From contig CAJJAH010000001.1 in the NCBI GenBank assembly GCA_905182255.1, positions 1-64,000 on the forward strand: a DNA stretch of 64,000 nt, read 5' to 3'. Within the stretch, counting starts at the first letter, position 1, and the number at the start of each line of letters is the position of its first letter. Below, in pieces: positions 40,920-49,765 of the stretch. The translations under genes and the position numbers were made by a program. Source of the stretch: Cryomorphaceae bacterium BACL11 MAG-121001-bin54 (lineage in GTDB: Bacteria; Bacteroidota; Bacteroidia; Flavobacteriales; BACL11). The notes beneath the pieces were generated by a model. That model did no database searches. It worked only from the letters and a program-made list of their open reading frames with translations, and was not told the origin of the DNA.

Positions 40920-42665
40920 ATGAAACACTTATTTTACCTCAATAAATTCTTTTGGAAATATCGGATATTATTAGCAATAGGTACTGTTTTTATTATCATA
41001 GCCAACTTGTTTGCTTTATATCCTGCTGAATTTGTAAGAAAAGCCTTTGACGCTGTAATTCTCAGTATGAATACCGGAAACACTTCAAGCACTAGTAAAA
41101 TACTTGTTAAATATGGCAGCTTAATTGTTTTGTTTGCTGTACTAAAAGGAGTTTTTATGTATTGCATGAGACAGACAATTATTGTTATATCAAGGAAAAT
41201 AGAATATGATTTAAAGAATGAGATATATCAACAATATCAAGCTTTGAGCATCTCTTTTTATAAAAAAAATAAGACTGGTGATTTAATGAACAGAATATCA
41301 GAAGATGTAAGTAGAGTGCGTATGTATTTAGGGCCTGCTCTAATGTATGCTATAAATATATTTATTTTATTTTTTCTAGTGATTAGCAAAATGCTTACCA
41401 TAAGTACTACTTTAACATTTTATGTGCTTTTTCCTTTGCCTATTCTTGCTATTTCAGTTTATTTTGTAAGTAATACCATGAATAAAAGAAGTGAAAAGGT
41501 CCAAGCACAGCTCTCTGATATTACTGCTGTTGCTCAAGAAACTTTTTCAGGAATCAAAATCATTAAGTCTTTTAGTAATGAATACAATGCCTTAGAGGTA
41601 TTTATGAATAGCTGTAAAAGCTACACTAAGCGACAACTAGAACTTGTAAAAATAGAAGCATTATTTTTTCCACTGATAATTTCTATGATAGGAGTTAGTA
41701 GTGTTCTAACTGTTTACATTGGAGGGATAGAAAGCTTTAAAGGTAACATTAGCACAGGAAATATTGCTGAATTTATTATTTATGTAAACATGTTAGCTTG
41801 GCCAGTCGCTTCAATTGGCTGGATCACTTCATTAGTACAAAGAGCAGCAGCCTCACAAGAAAGAATAAATGACTTTCTGCTTCTTACTTCAGACGTTGAG
41901 AATAAAATAACAAAACACACTCCCATTTCAGGAGATATCATATTCAATGATGTGAATTTAAGATATACTGACACTAATATTCAAGCTATAAAAAACCTAA
42001 GTTTTACACTAAAAGAAGGGGAAACCCTTGGTATTTTCGGTAAAACAGGAAGTGGAAAATCAACTATTGCAAACCTAGTTTGCAGACTGTACGATACCAC
42101 AACTGGAAGCGTAAGCTTTGGAAATACTAACATTAAAAATTTAAATCTAAATAGTTTAAGAAGAGCCATTGGGTACATCCCTCAGGATGGTTATTTATTT
42201 TCAGGAACAATAAGAGAAAATATAGCTTTTTCAAGTGATACTATTGACAACCACAAGACAATTGAATCCGCTAAAAAAGCAGATATTTTGGATGAAATAA
42301 ATGATTTTAAAGATGGGATGGACACTATAATTGGCGAAAGAGGCGTGCAACTTTCAGGTGGACAAAGACAAAGACTTGCTATTGCAAGAACATTTTATAA
42401 AAACCCCAAACTTTATATTTTTGATGACTGCCTTTCAGCAATTGATGCAACTAAGGAACAAAGAATTTTAAACCAATTAAGATTAGAAAGTAAAGACAGA
42501 AGCAGTATCATTATTTCACACAGAATATCTACATTAAAAGAAGCTGATAAAATTATAGTGCTGGATAATGGAAAGATTATAGAAACCGGATCTCACAATG
42601 AATTACTTAATGATAAAGGGTTTTATTACAAGATTTATCAAATACAGGCAAATAAAGAATCGTAA
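40920..42665 (+). CDS. ABC transporter, fused permease and ATPase (exporter type)
   Basis: Half-transporter of 581 residues: six-helix transmembrane domain (about 15-310) then an ATPase domain with Walker A GIFGKTGSGKST, Q-loop GYIPQDGYLF, signature LSGGQRQRLAIARTF, Walker B LYIFDDCLSAID and H-loop IIISHRIST. The Walker B catalytic position is Asp rather than Glu (IFDD), a feature shared with MdlB/YheH-like exporters and sometimes associated with asymmetric heterodimers; here no partner gene is adjacent. Substrate (lipid, drug or peptide) unknown. Confidence 0.94.
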   Translation: MKHLFYLNKFFWKYRILLAIGTVFIIIANLFALYPAEFVRKAFDAVILSMNTGNTSSTSKILVKYGSLIVLFAVLKGVFMYCMRQTIIVISRKIEYDLKNEIYQQYQALSISFYKKNKTGDLMNRISEDVSRVRMYLGPALMYAINIFILFFLVISKMLTISTTLTFYVLFPLPILAISVYFVSNTMNKRSEKVQAQLSDITAVAQETFSGIKIIKSFSNEYNALEVFMNSCKSYTKRQLELVKIEALFFPLIISMIGVSSVLTVYIGGIESFKGNISTGNIAEFIIYVNMLAWPVASIGWITSLVQRAAASQERINDFLLLTSDVENKITKHTPISGDIIFNDVNLRYTDTNIQAIKNLSFTLKEGETLGIFGKTGSGKSTIANLVCRLYDTTTGSVSFGNTNIKNLNLNSLRRAIGYIPQDGYLFSGTIRENIAFSSDTIDNHKTIESAKKADILDEINDFKDGMDTIIGERGVQLSGGQRQRLAIARTFYKNPKLYIFDDCLSAIDATKEQRILNQLRLESKDRSSIIISHRISTLKEADKIIVLDNGKIIETGSHNELLNDKGFYYKIYQIQANKES

Positions 42666-42679
42666 TTAATATATTTTAA

Positions 42680-42687
42680 TATATTTG
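42680..42687 (+). promoter_or_regulatory. Bacteroidota -7 box before the Pur-alpha-like gene
   Basis: TATATTTG, an exact TAnnTTTG match, with the ATG at 42705, 17 bases downstream. Confidence 0.45.
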
Positions 42688-42704
42688 GTTCTTAAAAATT
42701 ACAG

Positions 42705-43073
42705 ATGGCTGAAAACAGAGATATTGAAGAAATTTTTTCAAAAACGGTTCGTGCAGGTAGAAGAACTTATTTTTTTGACGTAAGATCTACAAGAGCAGAT
42801 GATTACTATATGACCATTACTGAAAGTAAACGTGATTTTAATGAAGATGGAACCCCTTTTTACAAGAAACATAAAATCTATTTGTACAAGGAAGATTTTA
42901 CAAAGTTTAAAGAAGCTTTAGATGAAGTAAGCAATTATGTAATTAAAGAAAAGGGAGAAGAAATAATTAAAAACGTAGAATTAAAAGAGAATAAAATTTC
43001 TCTTGATACATCAGAAGAAAAAACAAACTCAGATTTTACTGAAATCAATTTTGATGATCTAGGAAAGGAATAA
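42705..43073 (+). CDS. Pur-alpha-like DNA/RNA-binding protein (DUF3276)
   Basis: A protein of 122 residues. The PUR repeat appears in the N-terminal two thirds: IFSKTVRAGRRTYFFDVRST, ADDYYMTITESKRDF and IYLYKEDFTKFKEAL. The acidic Lys/Glu-rich tail is probably disordered. Bacteroidota proteins of this family (DUF3276) bind single-stranded nucleic acid in vitro; cellular role unknown. The gene stands alone upstream of a possible terminator and parA. Confidence 0.92.
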   Translation: MAENRDIEEIFSKTVRAGRRTYFFDVRSTRADDYYMTITESKRDFNEDGTPFYKKHKIYLYKEDFTKFKEALDEVSNYVIKEKGEEIIKNVELKENKISLDTSEEKTNSDFTEINFDDLGKE

Positions 43074-43093
43074 TCCAAAACGCAAAAGAAATG

Positions 43094-43123
43094 AAGCTCC
43101 AGTAATTTATTTTATTAGAGCTT
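43094..43123 (+). terminator. Weak hairpin after the Pur-alpha-like gene
   Basis: AAGCTC pairs with GAGCTT, with an inner TAAT/ATTA stack and a bulge, 20 bases past the stop. There is no long T run, so termination efficiency is doubtful. The rest of the 166-base gap to parA holds nothing else I can name. Confidence 0.3.
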
Positions 43124-43239
43124 TATTATACTTAAATTTTCTTAACAACTCACCAATTTTGTTGATAATTAGAGCTAAGAATAAGATAGCTATTTATCAC
43201 TAGTACACTACTTTTATACCCGTAAACACAAAAACAACA

Positions 43240-44025
43240 ATGGGAAGAATAATTGCAATTGCAAACCAAAAAGGTGGTGTTGGAAAAACTACTACAGCCA
43301 TGAATTTAGCAGGATGCTTAGGAGTACTAGAAAAAAAAGTACTCTTAATTGATGCTGACCCTCAAGCTAATGCTAGCTCAGGATTAGGTCATAATTGTAA
43401 GGAAATAGAAAAAGGAATATATGAATGTTTAACAGGTAAAACGACCGCAAAAGAAACTATAGTAGAGACCAAAAGTCCTAATTTGGACTTACTACCTGCT
43501 AATATTGACTTAGTGGGTGCCGAGCTTGACTTAGTAAACCTAGAAGAAAGAGAATATCGTTTAAAAAAAGTATTAGCACCTATACGTGATGACTATGATT
43601 ATCTTATTATTGACTGCGCACCTTCATTAGGACTTCTTACATTAAATGCACTTGCAGCTTCCGATTCTGTAATTATACCTATACAATGCGAATATTTCGC
43701 TTTAGAAGGCCTAGGTAAATTACTAAATACTGTGAAAATTATTCAACAAAGGTTAAACAATGAATTAATTATTGAAGGACTACTACTTACCATGTACGAT
43801 ACTCGTTTACGACTGTCTAATCAAGTGGTTGAAGAAGTAAAAACACATTTCCAAGAAATGGTATTTAAAACTATAATTCACAGGAATGTTCGCCTTGGCG
43901 AGTCTCCATCTTACGGAGAAACCATAGTTATACATGATGCTTCAAGCAAGGGTGCAATTAACTACTTAAATCTAGCAAATGAATTATTAAAAAAATTAGA
44001 AATATTTAGTGTAGAAACAGAATAA
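43240..44025 (+). CDS. parA: ParA family chromosome-partitioning ATPase
   Basis: Deviant Walker-type ATPase of 261 residues (Soj/ParA). P-loop NQKGGVGKTTTAMNLAG at residues 9-25, LLIDADPQANASSGLG, LIIDCAPSLGLLTLNAL and QCEYFALEGLGKL. It forms an ATP-dependent gradient on DNA that moves the ParB-bound origin region. One base separates it from parB. I did not find a parS site by eye in the flanking sequence. Confidence 0.97.
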   Translation: MGRIIAIANQKGGVGKTTTAMNLAGCLGVLEKKVLLIDADPQANASSGLGHNCKEIEKGIYECLTGKTTAKETIVETKSPNLDLLPANIDLVGAELDLVNLEEREYRLKKVLAPIRDDYDYLIIDCAPSLGLLTLNALAASDSVIIPIQCEYFALEGLGKLLNTVKIIQQRLNNELIIEGLLLTMYDTRLRLSNQVVEEVKTHFQEMVFKTIIHRNVRLGESPSYGETIVIHDASSKGAINYLNLANELLKKLEIFSVETE

Positions 44026-44026
44026 A

Positions 44027-44932
44027 ATGACAAAAAAAAGAGGTTCATTAGGAAGAGGTTTATCAGCCATTTTAGGAAATACTAGCATTGTAACAACAGC
44101 TGAAAAAAAACAACAAAACACAAATGTTTTAAGTAAAAAAAATGAAATTTTACTTAAAGAAATAGAAACAAATCCTTTTCAGCCAAGAACAGAATTTAAC
44201 CTGGAAAAACTACATGAACTCGCTTTATCTATTGAGCAACTAGGTATTATACAACCTATAACAGTTCGAAAACTAAAGGAAAATAAGTATCAACTTATTT
44301 CTGGCGAAAGGAGATTTAGAGCTTCAAAGATAGCAGGTTTGGATAAAATACCTGCTTTTGTGCGTATTGCTAATGACAAAGAAATGCTTGAAATGGCTCT
44401 GGTTGAAAACATACAAAGAGAAAACCTTAACCCTATTGAAATTGCACTGAGCTATCAAAGACTTATTGAGGAAGTAAAACTTACTCAAGAACAGTGTAGT
44501 GAAAGAGTAGGGAAAAATAGAACAACCGTAACCAACTCTTTACGCCTTTTAAAACTTCCTTCTGAAATACAAAAAGGATTGAGTGATGGCAAAATCAGTA
44601 CAGGACATGCGAGAGCCTTAATTACTATAAAAAACAAAGTGAATCAAATTAATATATTTAATGATATAATATTAAATGGTTATTCTGTTCGTGATGTGGA
44701 GCAACTAGTAAAGGATTTTGCAGATAGTGATTACAAACGTACTTCCAAAAACAAATCAACAAACTCACCTCAACCACTAACTTTTCAGAATCAAAAAATG
44801 GTTCATGACTTGTCACGTAACTTAGAAAAGGAAATAGAATTGAAAAGAAATAAAAAAGGAAAAGGAAAACTGATTATTCATTTTAACAATGATGAAGATT
44901 TAGCCAAAATTTTTGAAACAATCAACAAATAG
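44027..44932 (+). CDS. parB: ParB/Spo0J chromosome-partitioning protein
   Basis: Centromere-binding protein of 301 residues. N-terminal basic GSLGRGLSAILG, CTPase/ParB-N domain with NPFQPRTEF, SIEQLGIIQPITVRKL and GERRFRASKIAGLDKIPAFVR, the ENIQRENLNPIEIA arginine-patch region, and an HTH (ERVGKNRTTVTNSLRLLKLP). Loads on parS and slides as a CTP-dependent clamp. Followed, with a 20-base overlap, by the DUF5683 gene. Confidence 0.97.
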   Translation: MTKKRGSLGRGLSAILGNTSIVTTAEKKQQNTNVLSKKNEILLKEIETNPFQPRTEFNLEKLHELALSIEQLGIIQPITVRKLKENKYQLISGERRFRASKIAGLDKIPAFVRIANDKEMLEMALVENIQRENLNPIEIALSYQRLIEEVKLTQEQCSERVGKNRTTVTNSLRLLKLPSEIQKGLSDGKISTGHARALITIKNKVNQINIFNDIILNGYSVRDVEQLVKDFADSDYKRTSKNKSTNSPQPLTFQNQKMVHDLSRNLEKEIELKRNKKGKGKLIIHFNNDEDLAKIFETINK

Positions 44933-45437
44933 TTTGTTTGTAATTAAATACATATTAATTAGTTTATTTTTAATACTTACAGAAACTTGTAAAGCCCAAG
45001 AATCCTTGGTTAAAATTCCTAAACAAGCAGGAATCTATTCCGCGATTATTCCTGGTGCTGGGCAAGTGTACACAAAAAAATATTGGAAAGTACCCATCAT
45101 CTATGCAGGGCTTATTACCTCCGCTTATTATTTTAAGGAAAACCATGATTTATATAACTTGTATAAAGAAACTTATTTAAATAGGATTGATGATAACAAT
45201 ACTGATAATTTGGATTATAGTAATACTGACCTAATTACTTTAACAGATTTTTACAGAAGAAACCGTGAAGTTTCTGCATTGCTTTTCACTCTAACTTATA
45301 TATTAAATATTGTTGATGCCTCAGTAAGTGCACATTTATTTGATTATGATGTTACTGAGGATATTTCCTTACACTTCCAACCCATCTATATGGCAAAAGA
45401 AAATGCTAATGGTTTATCCTTATCAATAAAATTGTAA
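44913..45437 (+). CDS. DUF5683 membrane protein
   Basis: About 174 residues. Signal or anchor segment at 10-28, then the DUF5683 core: PKQAGIYSAIIPGAGQVYTKKYWKVPIIYAGL, two further hydrophobic helices, and a NRDR-like segment (RRNREVSALLFTLTYILNIVDASVSAHLFDYDV). Always placed between parB and dapB in flavobacteria; function unknown. No ATG fits the 5' end: the start is a TTG at 44913 (inside parB) or 44934, so translation is probably coupled to parB. Confidence 0.88.
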   Translation: MKQSTNSLFVIKYILISLFLILTETCKAQESLVKIPKQAGIYSAIIPGAGQVYTKKYWKVPIIYAGLITSAYYFKENHDLYNLYKETYLNRIDDNNTDNLDYSNTDLITLTDFYRRNREVSALLFTLTYILNIVDASVSAHLFDYDVTEDISLHFQPIYMAKENANGLSLSIKL

Positions 45438-45446
45438 ATTTGCCCC

Positions 45447-46115
45447 ATGAAGATTGCAATACTAGGAAATGGAAGAATGGGCAAGCGAATTAGCGAACTA
45501 GCAATAGAAAGAGGCTTTACAATTGTCTGTAATTCATCATCAGAAAAACCAGCCACCACCCTAAACTTAAGCAATGCTGATGTAGCGATTGATTTTAGTA
45601 CTCCAACGACAGCATTTGAAAACATTAGCCATGCAATAAACAGAGGCATTCCTGTTGTTTCAGGAACGACAGGTTGGCTCAAAAATCTAGCTGAAATTGA
45701 GGATTTATGCAAAGCAAAAAAAGGTGCTTTTCTATATGCATCTAACTTTAGTTTAGGAATGAATATCTTTTTTGAAATCAATAAAAATTTAGCAAAGCTG
45801 ATGAAAAACCAAAAATATGAAAGTGGTTTGCATGAAATTCATCATACTAAAAAATTAGATTCTCCTAGTGGGACAGCTAAAAAATTAGGAAAACAAATGG
45901 ATAGTATTTTAGAAAATCACACTCCAATTACTAGCGAAAGAATTGGAAATGTTTCAGGAACACACATCATAAACTACATTAGTAAAGTTGATGAAATAGA
46001 AATAAGACATAGAGCTAAAAACCGTGACGGATTTGCAATAGGAGCTCTCATTGCAGGTATGTGGATAATTGGTAAGCAAGGGATTTTCAGTATGCAAGAT
46101 GTGTTAGCACAATAA
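45447..46115 (+). CDS. dapB: 4-hydroxy-tetrahydrodipicolinate reductase
   Basis: A protein of 222 residues, short relative to the usual 235-270. NAD(P)-binding ILGNGRMGKRISELA at residues 4-18, the catalytic loop EIHHTKKLDSPSGTAKKL near 130-147, and ASNFSLGMNIF. It reduces the dihydrodipicolinate precursor in lysine and diaminopimelate synthesis. Starts 9 bases after the DUF5683 stop; followed by lepB, a characteristic flavobacterial order. Confidence 0.96.
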   Translation: MKIAILGNGRMGKRISELAIERGFTIVCNSSSEKPATTLNLSNADVAIDFSTPTTAFENISHAINRGIPVVSGTTGWLKNLAEIEDLCKAKKGAFLYASNFSLGMNIFFEINKNLAKLMKNQKYESGLHEIHHTKKLDSPSGTAKKLGKQMDSILENHTPITSERIGNVSGTHIINYISKVDEIEIRHRAKNRDGFAIGALIAGMWIIGKQGIFSMQDVLAQ

Positions 46116-46140
46116 AAAAATAAAAATCGTTATATAGAAT

Positions 46141-47403
46141 ATGAAAAAAATAAAAGAAGTATTAGGAAAATTCTTTACTATTGTAGCCTTTATAATATTT
46201 ACCATTGCATGGTCAATATTTGTTTATGTATTGGAAGGGGAATGGTTATACTTCATTCCTTTAATTGTGGGTGATTTTTTGTTTTGGGAAACCTTTAATT
46301 ATAAGTTCTGGAAGAAAAGAGAAAAAAAACCTAAAAAGAAAAAATCGGAAGTAAGGAGTTGGATAGATGCCATTGGTTTTGCAGTAATTGCTGCTACAAT
46401 ACTTAGAACTTTCCTCATTGAAGCTTATACTATTCCTACTTCATCCATGGAAAAATCCATGCTAATTGGTGATTTCCTATTTGTAAGTAAAGTTGCTTAT
46501 GGTCCTAGAGTACCTATGACACCTATTGCTTTTCCTTTGGTACACCACACCATGCCAATAGGAAATGGAAAATCGTATACTGAAGCTGTAAAACTACCAT
46601 ACCACAGAATGAAAGGTTTGGGTGAAATTGAAAGAAATGATTGTGTAGTGTTCAATTGGCCTGCCGAAACTTTAGGAAGACCAGTTGACAAGAAAGAAAA
46701 CTATGTAAAAAGATGTGTGGGAATACCCGGGGATAAAATTGAACTTATCGATGCTCAGCTAATGGTAAATAATGCACCACAAGAAGAGTCAGATGGAATG
46801 AAAAAGCAATGGCATTATAATGTCAGCACCAAAGGAACTGGCTTAAATCCAAATATATTATATGAAAAATACGATATTACTGAAGGAGGGTACGGTCGTA
46901 ACAAAAACGAATACAACCTCACCCTAACAAATGAAAGTCGTGATGCTATACAAAGTTTTACAAATGTTAATTCTGTAAAAAGACAATTTGAAAAAGCTGG
47001 CAATTATGCTGAATATATTTTCCCACATGACAAAAACTACAAATGGAATAACGATAATTTTGGTCCTATTACTGTACCTGCAGCAGGTGAAACTGTAAGC
47101 ATAACAACTAAAAATCTATCAATTTACAAGGATATAATTGAGCGTTACGAAAACAATAAATTAGAAGTTGTAGATGGTGAAATTTATATTAATGATAAAG
47201 TAGCTACTAATTATACTTTTGCTATGGATTACTTCTGGATGATGGGTGACAACAGACATAACTCTGCTGATAGTCGTTTTTGGGGATTTGTTCCTGAAAA
47301 CCATATTGTAGGGAAGGCTCTTTTTGTGTGGATGAGCTGGGATAAAAATGCTAAAGGACTTAAAAAAATAAGATGGAACCGACTATTTAGTAGTGTTAAA
47401 TAA
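46141..47403 (+). CDS. lepB: Signal peptidase I
   Basis: A protein of 420 residues with N-terminal helices (about 10-55 and 77-95). Catalytic Ser in PTSSMEKSMLIGDFLFVSK near residues 100-118, catalytic Lys region NYVKRCVGIPGDKIEL, and the C-terminal box D/E MMGDNRHNSADSRFWGFVP. The large insert between boxes D and E (about 215-345) is typical of Bacteroidota LepB. Cleaves signal peptides of Sec-exported proteins. Overlaps the WbqC-like gene by 11 bases. Confidence 0.96.
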   Translation: MKKIKEVLGKFFTIVAFIIFTIAWSIFVYVLEGEWLYFIPLIVGDFLFWETFNYKFWKKREKKPKKKKSEVRSWIDAIGFAVIAATILRTFLIEAYTIPTSSMEKSMLIGDFLFVSKVAYGPRVPMTPIAFPLVHHTMPIGNGKSYTEAVKLPYHRMKGLGEIERNDCVVFNWPAETLGRPVDKKENYVKRCVGIPGDKIELIDAQLMVNNAPQEESDGMKKQWHYNVSTKGTGLNPNILYEKYDITEGGYGRNKNEYNLTLTNESRDAIQSFTNVNSVKRQFEKAGNYAEYIFPHDKNYKWNNDNFGPITVPAAGETVSITTKNLSIYKDIIERYENNKLEVVDGEIYINDKVATNYTFAMDYFWMMGDNRHNSADSRFWGFVPENHIVGKALFVWMSWDKNAKGLKKIRWNRLFSSVK

Positions 47404-48004
47404 TCCACTTTTACCAACTGCTTACCTTGCCCCTATTTCCTATTACGCAATTTTTTTGCAAAACGCAAATTGTAGTATTGAACTACATGAACATTTTATA
47501 AAACAAAGCATCCGTAACAGATGTGATATTTATGGAGCTAATGGAAAATTACGCCTTAGCATTCCAAAAGAAAGAAAAGGCAGTAGCAAAAGAATTATTG
47601 AAAAGCTTAAAATTTGTTACAAATATGACTGGCAAAAGCAACACTGGTATGCAATAGAATCCGCTTACAACTCCTCCCCTTTTTTTGAATATTACAAAGA
47701 TGAGCTAAAACCTTTCTTTGAAGAAAAAGAAGAATATCTTGTAAACTTTAACAGCAAGTTACAAAACATAATAATTAGCATGTTAAAAGAGGAAAATACT
47801 ATAAAAAATACGACTGAATACTTGCATAAAGGAAATTTTTTGGATCTAAGAAATTATACTTGGGAACTCAAAAAACAAAAAGAATATGATCAAGTATTTA
47901 TGGAAAAGAAAGGTTTTATTTCTAACCTTTCTATTTTGGATTTACTATTTAATATAGGCCCTGAAAGTGCGGATTACTTACATAATATAGACCTTGTTAT
48001 TTAG
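47393..48004 (+). CDS. WbqC family protein
   Basis: A protein of 203 residues matching the WbqC-like family (LLPTAYLAPISYYAIFLQNANC at the N-terminus, ELHEHFIKQSIRNRCDIYGANG, and LSIPKERKGSS). Family members are found in polysaccharide clusters and conserved next to lepB in Bacteroidota; enzymatic activity is not established. The start is GTG at 47393 overlapping the end of lepB, consistent with coupling. Confidence 0.9.
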   Translation: MLNNPLLPTAYLAPISYYAIFLQNANCSIELHEHFIKQSIRNRCDIYGANGKLRLSIPKERKGSSKRIIEKLKICYKYDWQKQHWYAIESAYNSSPFFEYYKDELKPFFEEKEEYLVNFNSKLQNIIISMLKEENTIKNTTEYLHKGNFLDLRNYTWELKKQKEYDQVFMEKKGFISNLSILDLLFNIGPESADYLHNIDLVI

Positions 48005-48065
48005 CTATACCTTATTTGGGATAAATAAGTCTATCACCTAACTACTCATATCTAATATCAATTTT

Positions 48066-48073
48066 CTATTTTT
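48066..48073 (+). promoter_or_regulatory. Bacteroidota -7 box before the acyl-CoA carboxylase gene
   Basis: TATTTTTG, an exact TAnnTTTG match, 16 bases before the chosen ATG at 48090. Confidence 0.45.
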
Positions 48074-48089
48074 GACAAAATTTTATAAA

Positions 48090-49721
48090 ATGGCAAACTT
48101 AGATTACAACAAGAATGATGATAAGATGAGGTTACTCATCTCAGAGATGAGAAGAAAACATGCTATAGTTTCATTAGGTGGAGGAAAACAAAAAATTGAC
48201 AAGCAACATTCTAAAGGGAAGCTTACTGCAAGAGAGCGAATTGATTACCTAAAAGATATAGATGCCAAATTTTTAGAAATTGGTGCTTTTGTTGGAGAAG
48301 GAATGTATTTAGAGTATGGAGGTTGCCCTTCAGGTGGTGTGGTGGCCGGAATCACTTATGTTAAAGATAGACAATGCATTGTTGTTGCTAATGATGCCAC
48401 TGTAAAAGCAGGAGCTTGGTTTCCTATTACAGCCAAAAAGAATTTGCGTTTACAAGAAATTGCAATGGAAAACAGATTACCAATTATTTATTTGGTTGAT
48501 AGTGCCGGAGTATTCTTGCCTATGCAAGATGAAATTTTTCCTGACAAAGAACACTTTGGAAGAATGTTCCGAAATAATGCTCGTATGAGTTCAATGGGAA
48601 TTACTCAGATTTCTGCTATTATGGGTGCCTGTGTTGCAGGAGGTGCTTACTTACCTATAATGAGTGATGAAGCCTTAATTGTAGATAAAACAGGAAGTAT
48701 ATTCTTAGCAGGGAGTTACCTTGTAAAAGCCGCTATTGGCGAGAGTATTGATAACGAAACTTTAGGTGGAGCTACAACTCATTGCGAAATTTCAGGAGTT
48801 ACAGATTATAAGGCTAAGGACGATAAAGATGCTCTGGATAAAATCCGAAATATAATGGATAAAATTGGCGATACTGAAAAGGCAGGTTTTAATAGAATAA
48901 AAGGTGTTGATCCTAAGCAAGATCAAAAAGAAATTTATGGAATTCTTCCAAGAGAAAGATCAAAACCTTACAATATGAAGGATATTATTGCCCGTCTAGT
49001 GGATAATTCCGATTTTGAAGAATATAAAGAAGGATATGGACAAACTATAATTTGCGGATATGCTAGAATGGATGGATGGGCAGTAGGTATTGTTGCCAAT
49101 CAAAGAGAAATGATAAAAACCAAAAAAGGAGAAATACAGTTTGGTGGTGTTATCTATTCCGATTCAGCAGACAAATCAGCTCGTTTTATTGCCAATTGCA
49201 ACCAAAAGAAAATACCATTGGTATTTTTACAGGATGTTACTGGTTTTATGGTGGGGTCACGCTCCGAACATGGTGGTATTATTAAAGATGGCGCCAAAAT
49301 GGTAAATGCTATGGCTAATTCTGTAGTACCAAAATTTACCATTATTATTGGCAACTCCTATGGTGCAGGAAACTATGCCATGTGTGGTAAGGCTTACGAC
49401 CCAAGATTAATTGTAAGTTGGCCAACAGCTCAAATGGCCGTTATGGGTGGTGCACAAGCTGCTAAGGTTTTATTACAAATTGAAAAAGCTTCCATAAAAG
49501 CTAAAGGAGAAGAAATGGATAGAAAATCTGAACAGATACTTTTAAAAACCATTACCGAGAAATATGATTCACAAACCTCTCCTTACTATGGCGCTTCTCG
49601 ACTTTGGATAGATGCTATTATTGATCCATTGGAAACTCGTAAAGTAATTTCTATGGGAATTGAAGCAGCTAATAACTCTCCTGTAAAAGAGGTTTATAAT
49701 CCTGGAGTTATTCAGAGTTAA
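48090..49721 (+). CDS. Acyl-CoA carboxylase beta subunit (carboxyltransferase)
   Basis: Biotin-dependent carboxyltransferase of about 543 residues, with N- and C-terminal crotonase-like domains. Visible: GKLTARERIDYL, the acyl-CoA site GGVVAGITYV and GACVAGGAYLP (oxyanion loop), and the C-terminal biotin site GAGNYAMCGKAYDP. The family covers propionyl-, methylcrotonyl- and geranyl-CoA carboxylases; the alpha (biotin carboxylase) subunit is not adjacent. Likely propionyl-CoA carboxylase or methylcrotonyl-CoA carboxylase; the former would feed the methylmalonyl-CoA mutase in this window, but substrate is not proved. I start at ATG 48090; an upstream ATG at 48072 overlaps the promoter box. Confidence 0.92.
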   Translation: MANLDYNKNDDKMRLLISEMRRKHAIVSLGGGKQKIDKQHSKGKLTARERIDYLKDIDAKFLEIGAFVGEGMYLEYGGCPSGGVVAGITYVKDRQCIVVANDATVKAGAWFPITAKKNLRLQEIAMENRLPIIYLVDSAGVFLPMQDEIFPDKEHFGRMFRNNARMSSMGITQISAIMGACVAGGAYLPIMSDEALIVDKTGSIFLAGSYLVKAAIGESIDNETLGGATTHCEISGVTDYKAKDDKDALDKIRNIMDKIGDTEKAGFNRIKGVDPKQDQKEIYGILPRERSKPYNMKDIIARLVDNSDFEEYKEGYGQTIICGYARMDGWAVGIVANQREMIKTKKGEIQFGGVIYSDSADKSARFIANCNQKKIPLVFLQDVTGFMVGSRSEHGGIIKDGAKMVNAMANSVVPKFTIIIGNSYGAGNYAMCGKAYDPRLIVSWPTAQMAVMGGAQAAKVLLQIEKASIKAKGEEMDRKSEQILLKTITEKYDSQTSPYYGASRLWIDAIIDPLETRKVISMGIEAANNSPVKEVYNPGVIQS

Positions 49722-49738
49722 AATAAAAAATCATTAAC

Positions 49739-49746
49739 TATATTTG
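49739..49746 (+). promoter_or_regulatory. Bacteroidota -7 box before thrS
   Basis: TATATTTG, an exact TAnnTTTG match, with the thrS ATG at 49766, 19 bases downstream. It probably drives thrS-infC-rpmI-rplT. Confidence 0.5.
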
Positions 49747-49765
49747 CAAACACTAAAATAAACGA

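Noticed and set aside
43074-44940. parS sites near parAB
   Set aside because: I looked for the GTTTCACGTGAAAC-type palindrome and found none; it may lie outside the window.
46060-46068. TGTGGATAA, the complement of a consensus DnaA box, inside dapB
   Set aside because: It is a single copy within coding sequence (M-W-I-I). One 9-mer in 64 kb can arise by chance and there is no cluster, so it is not evidence of an origin.
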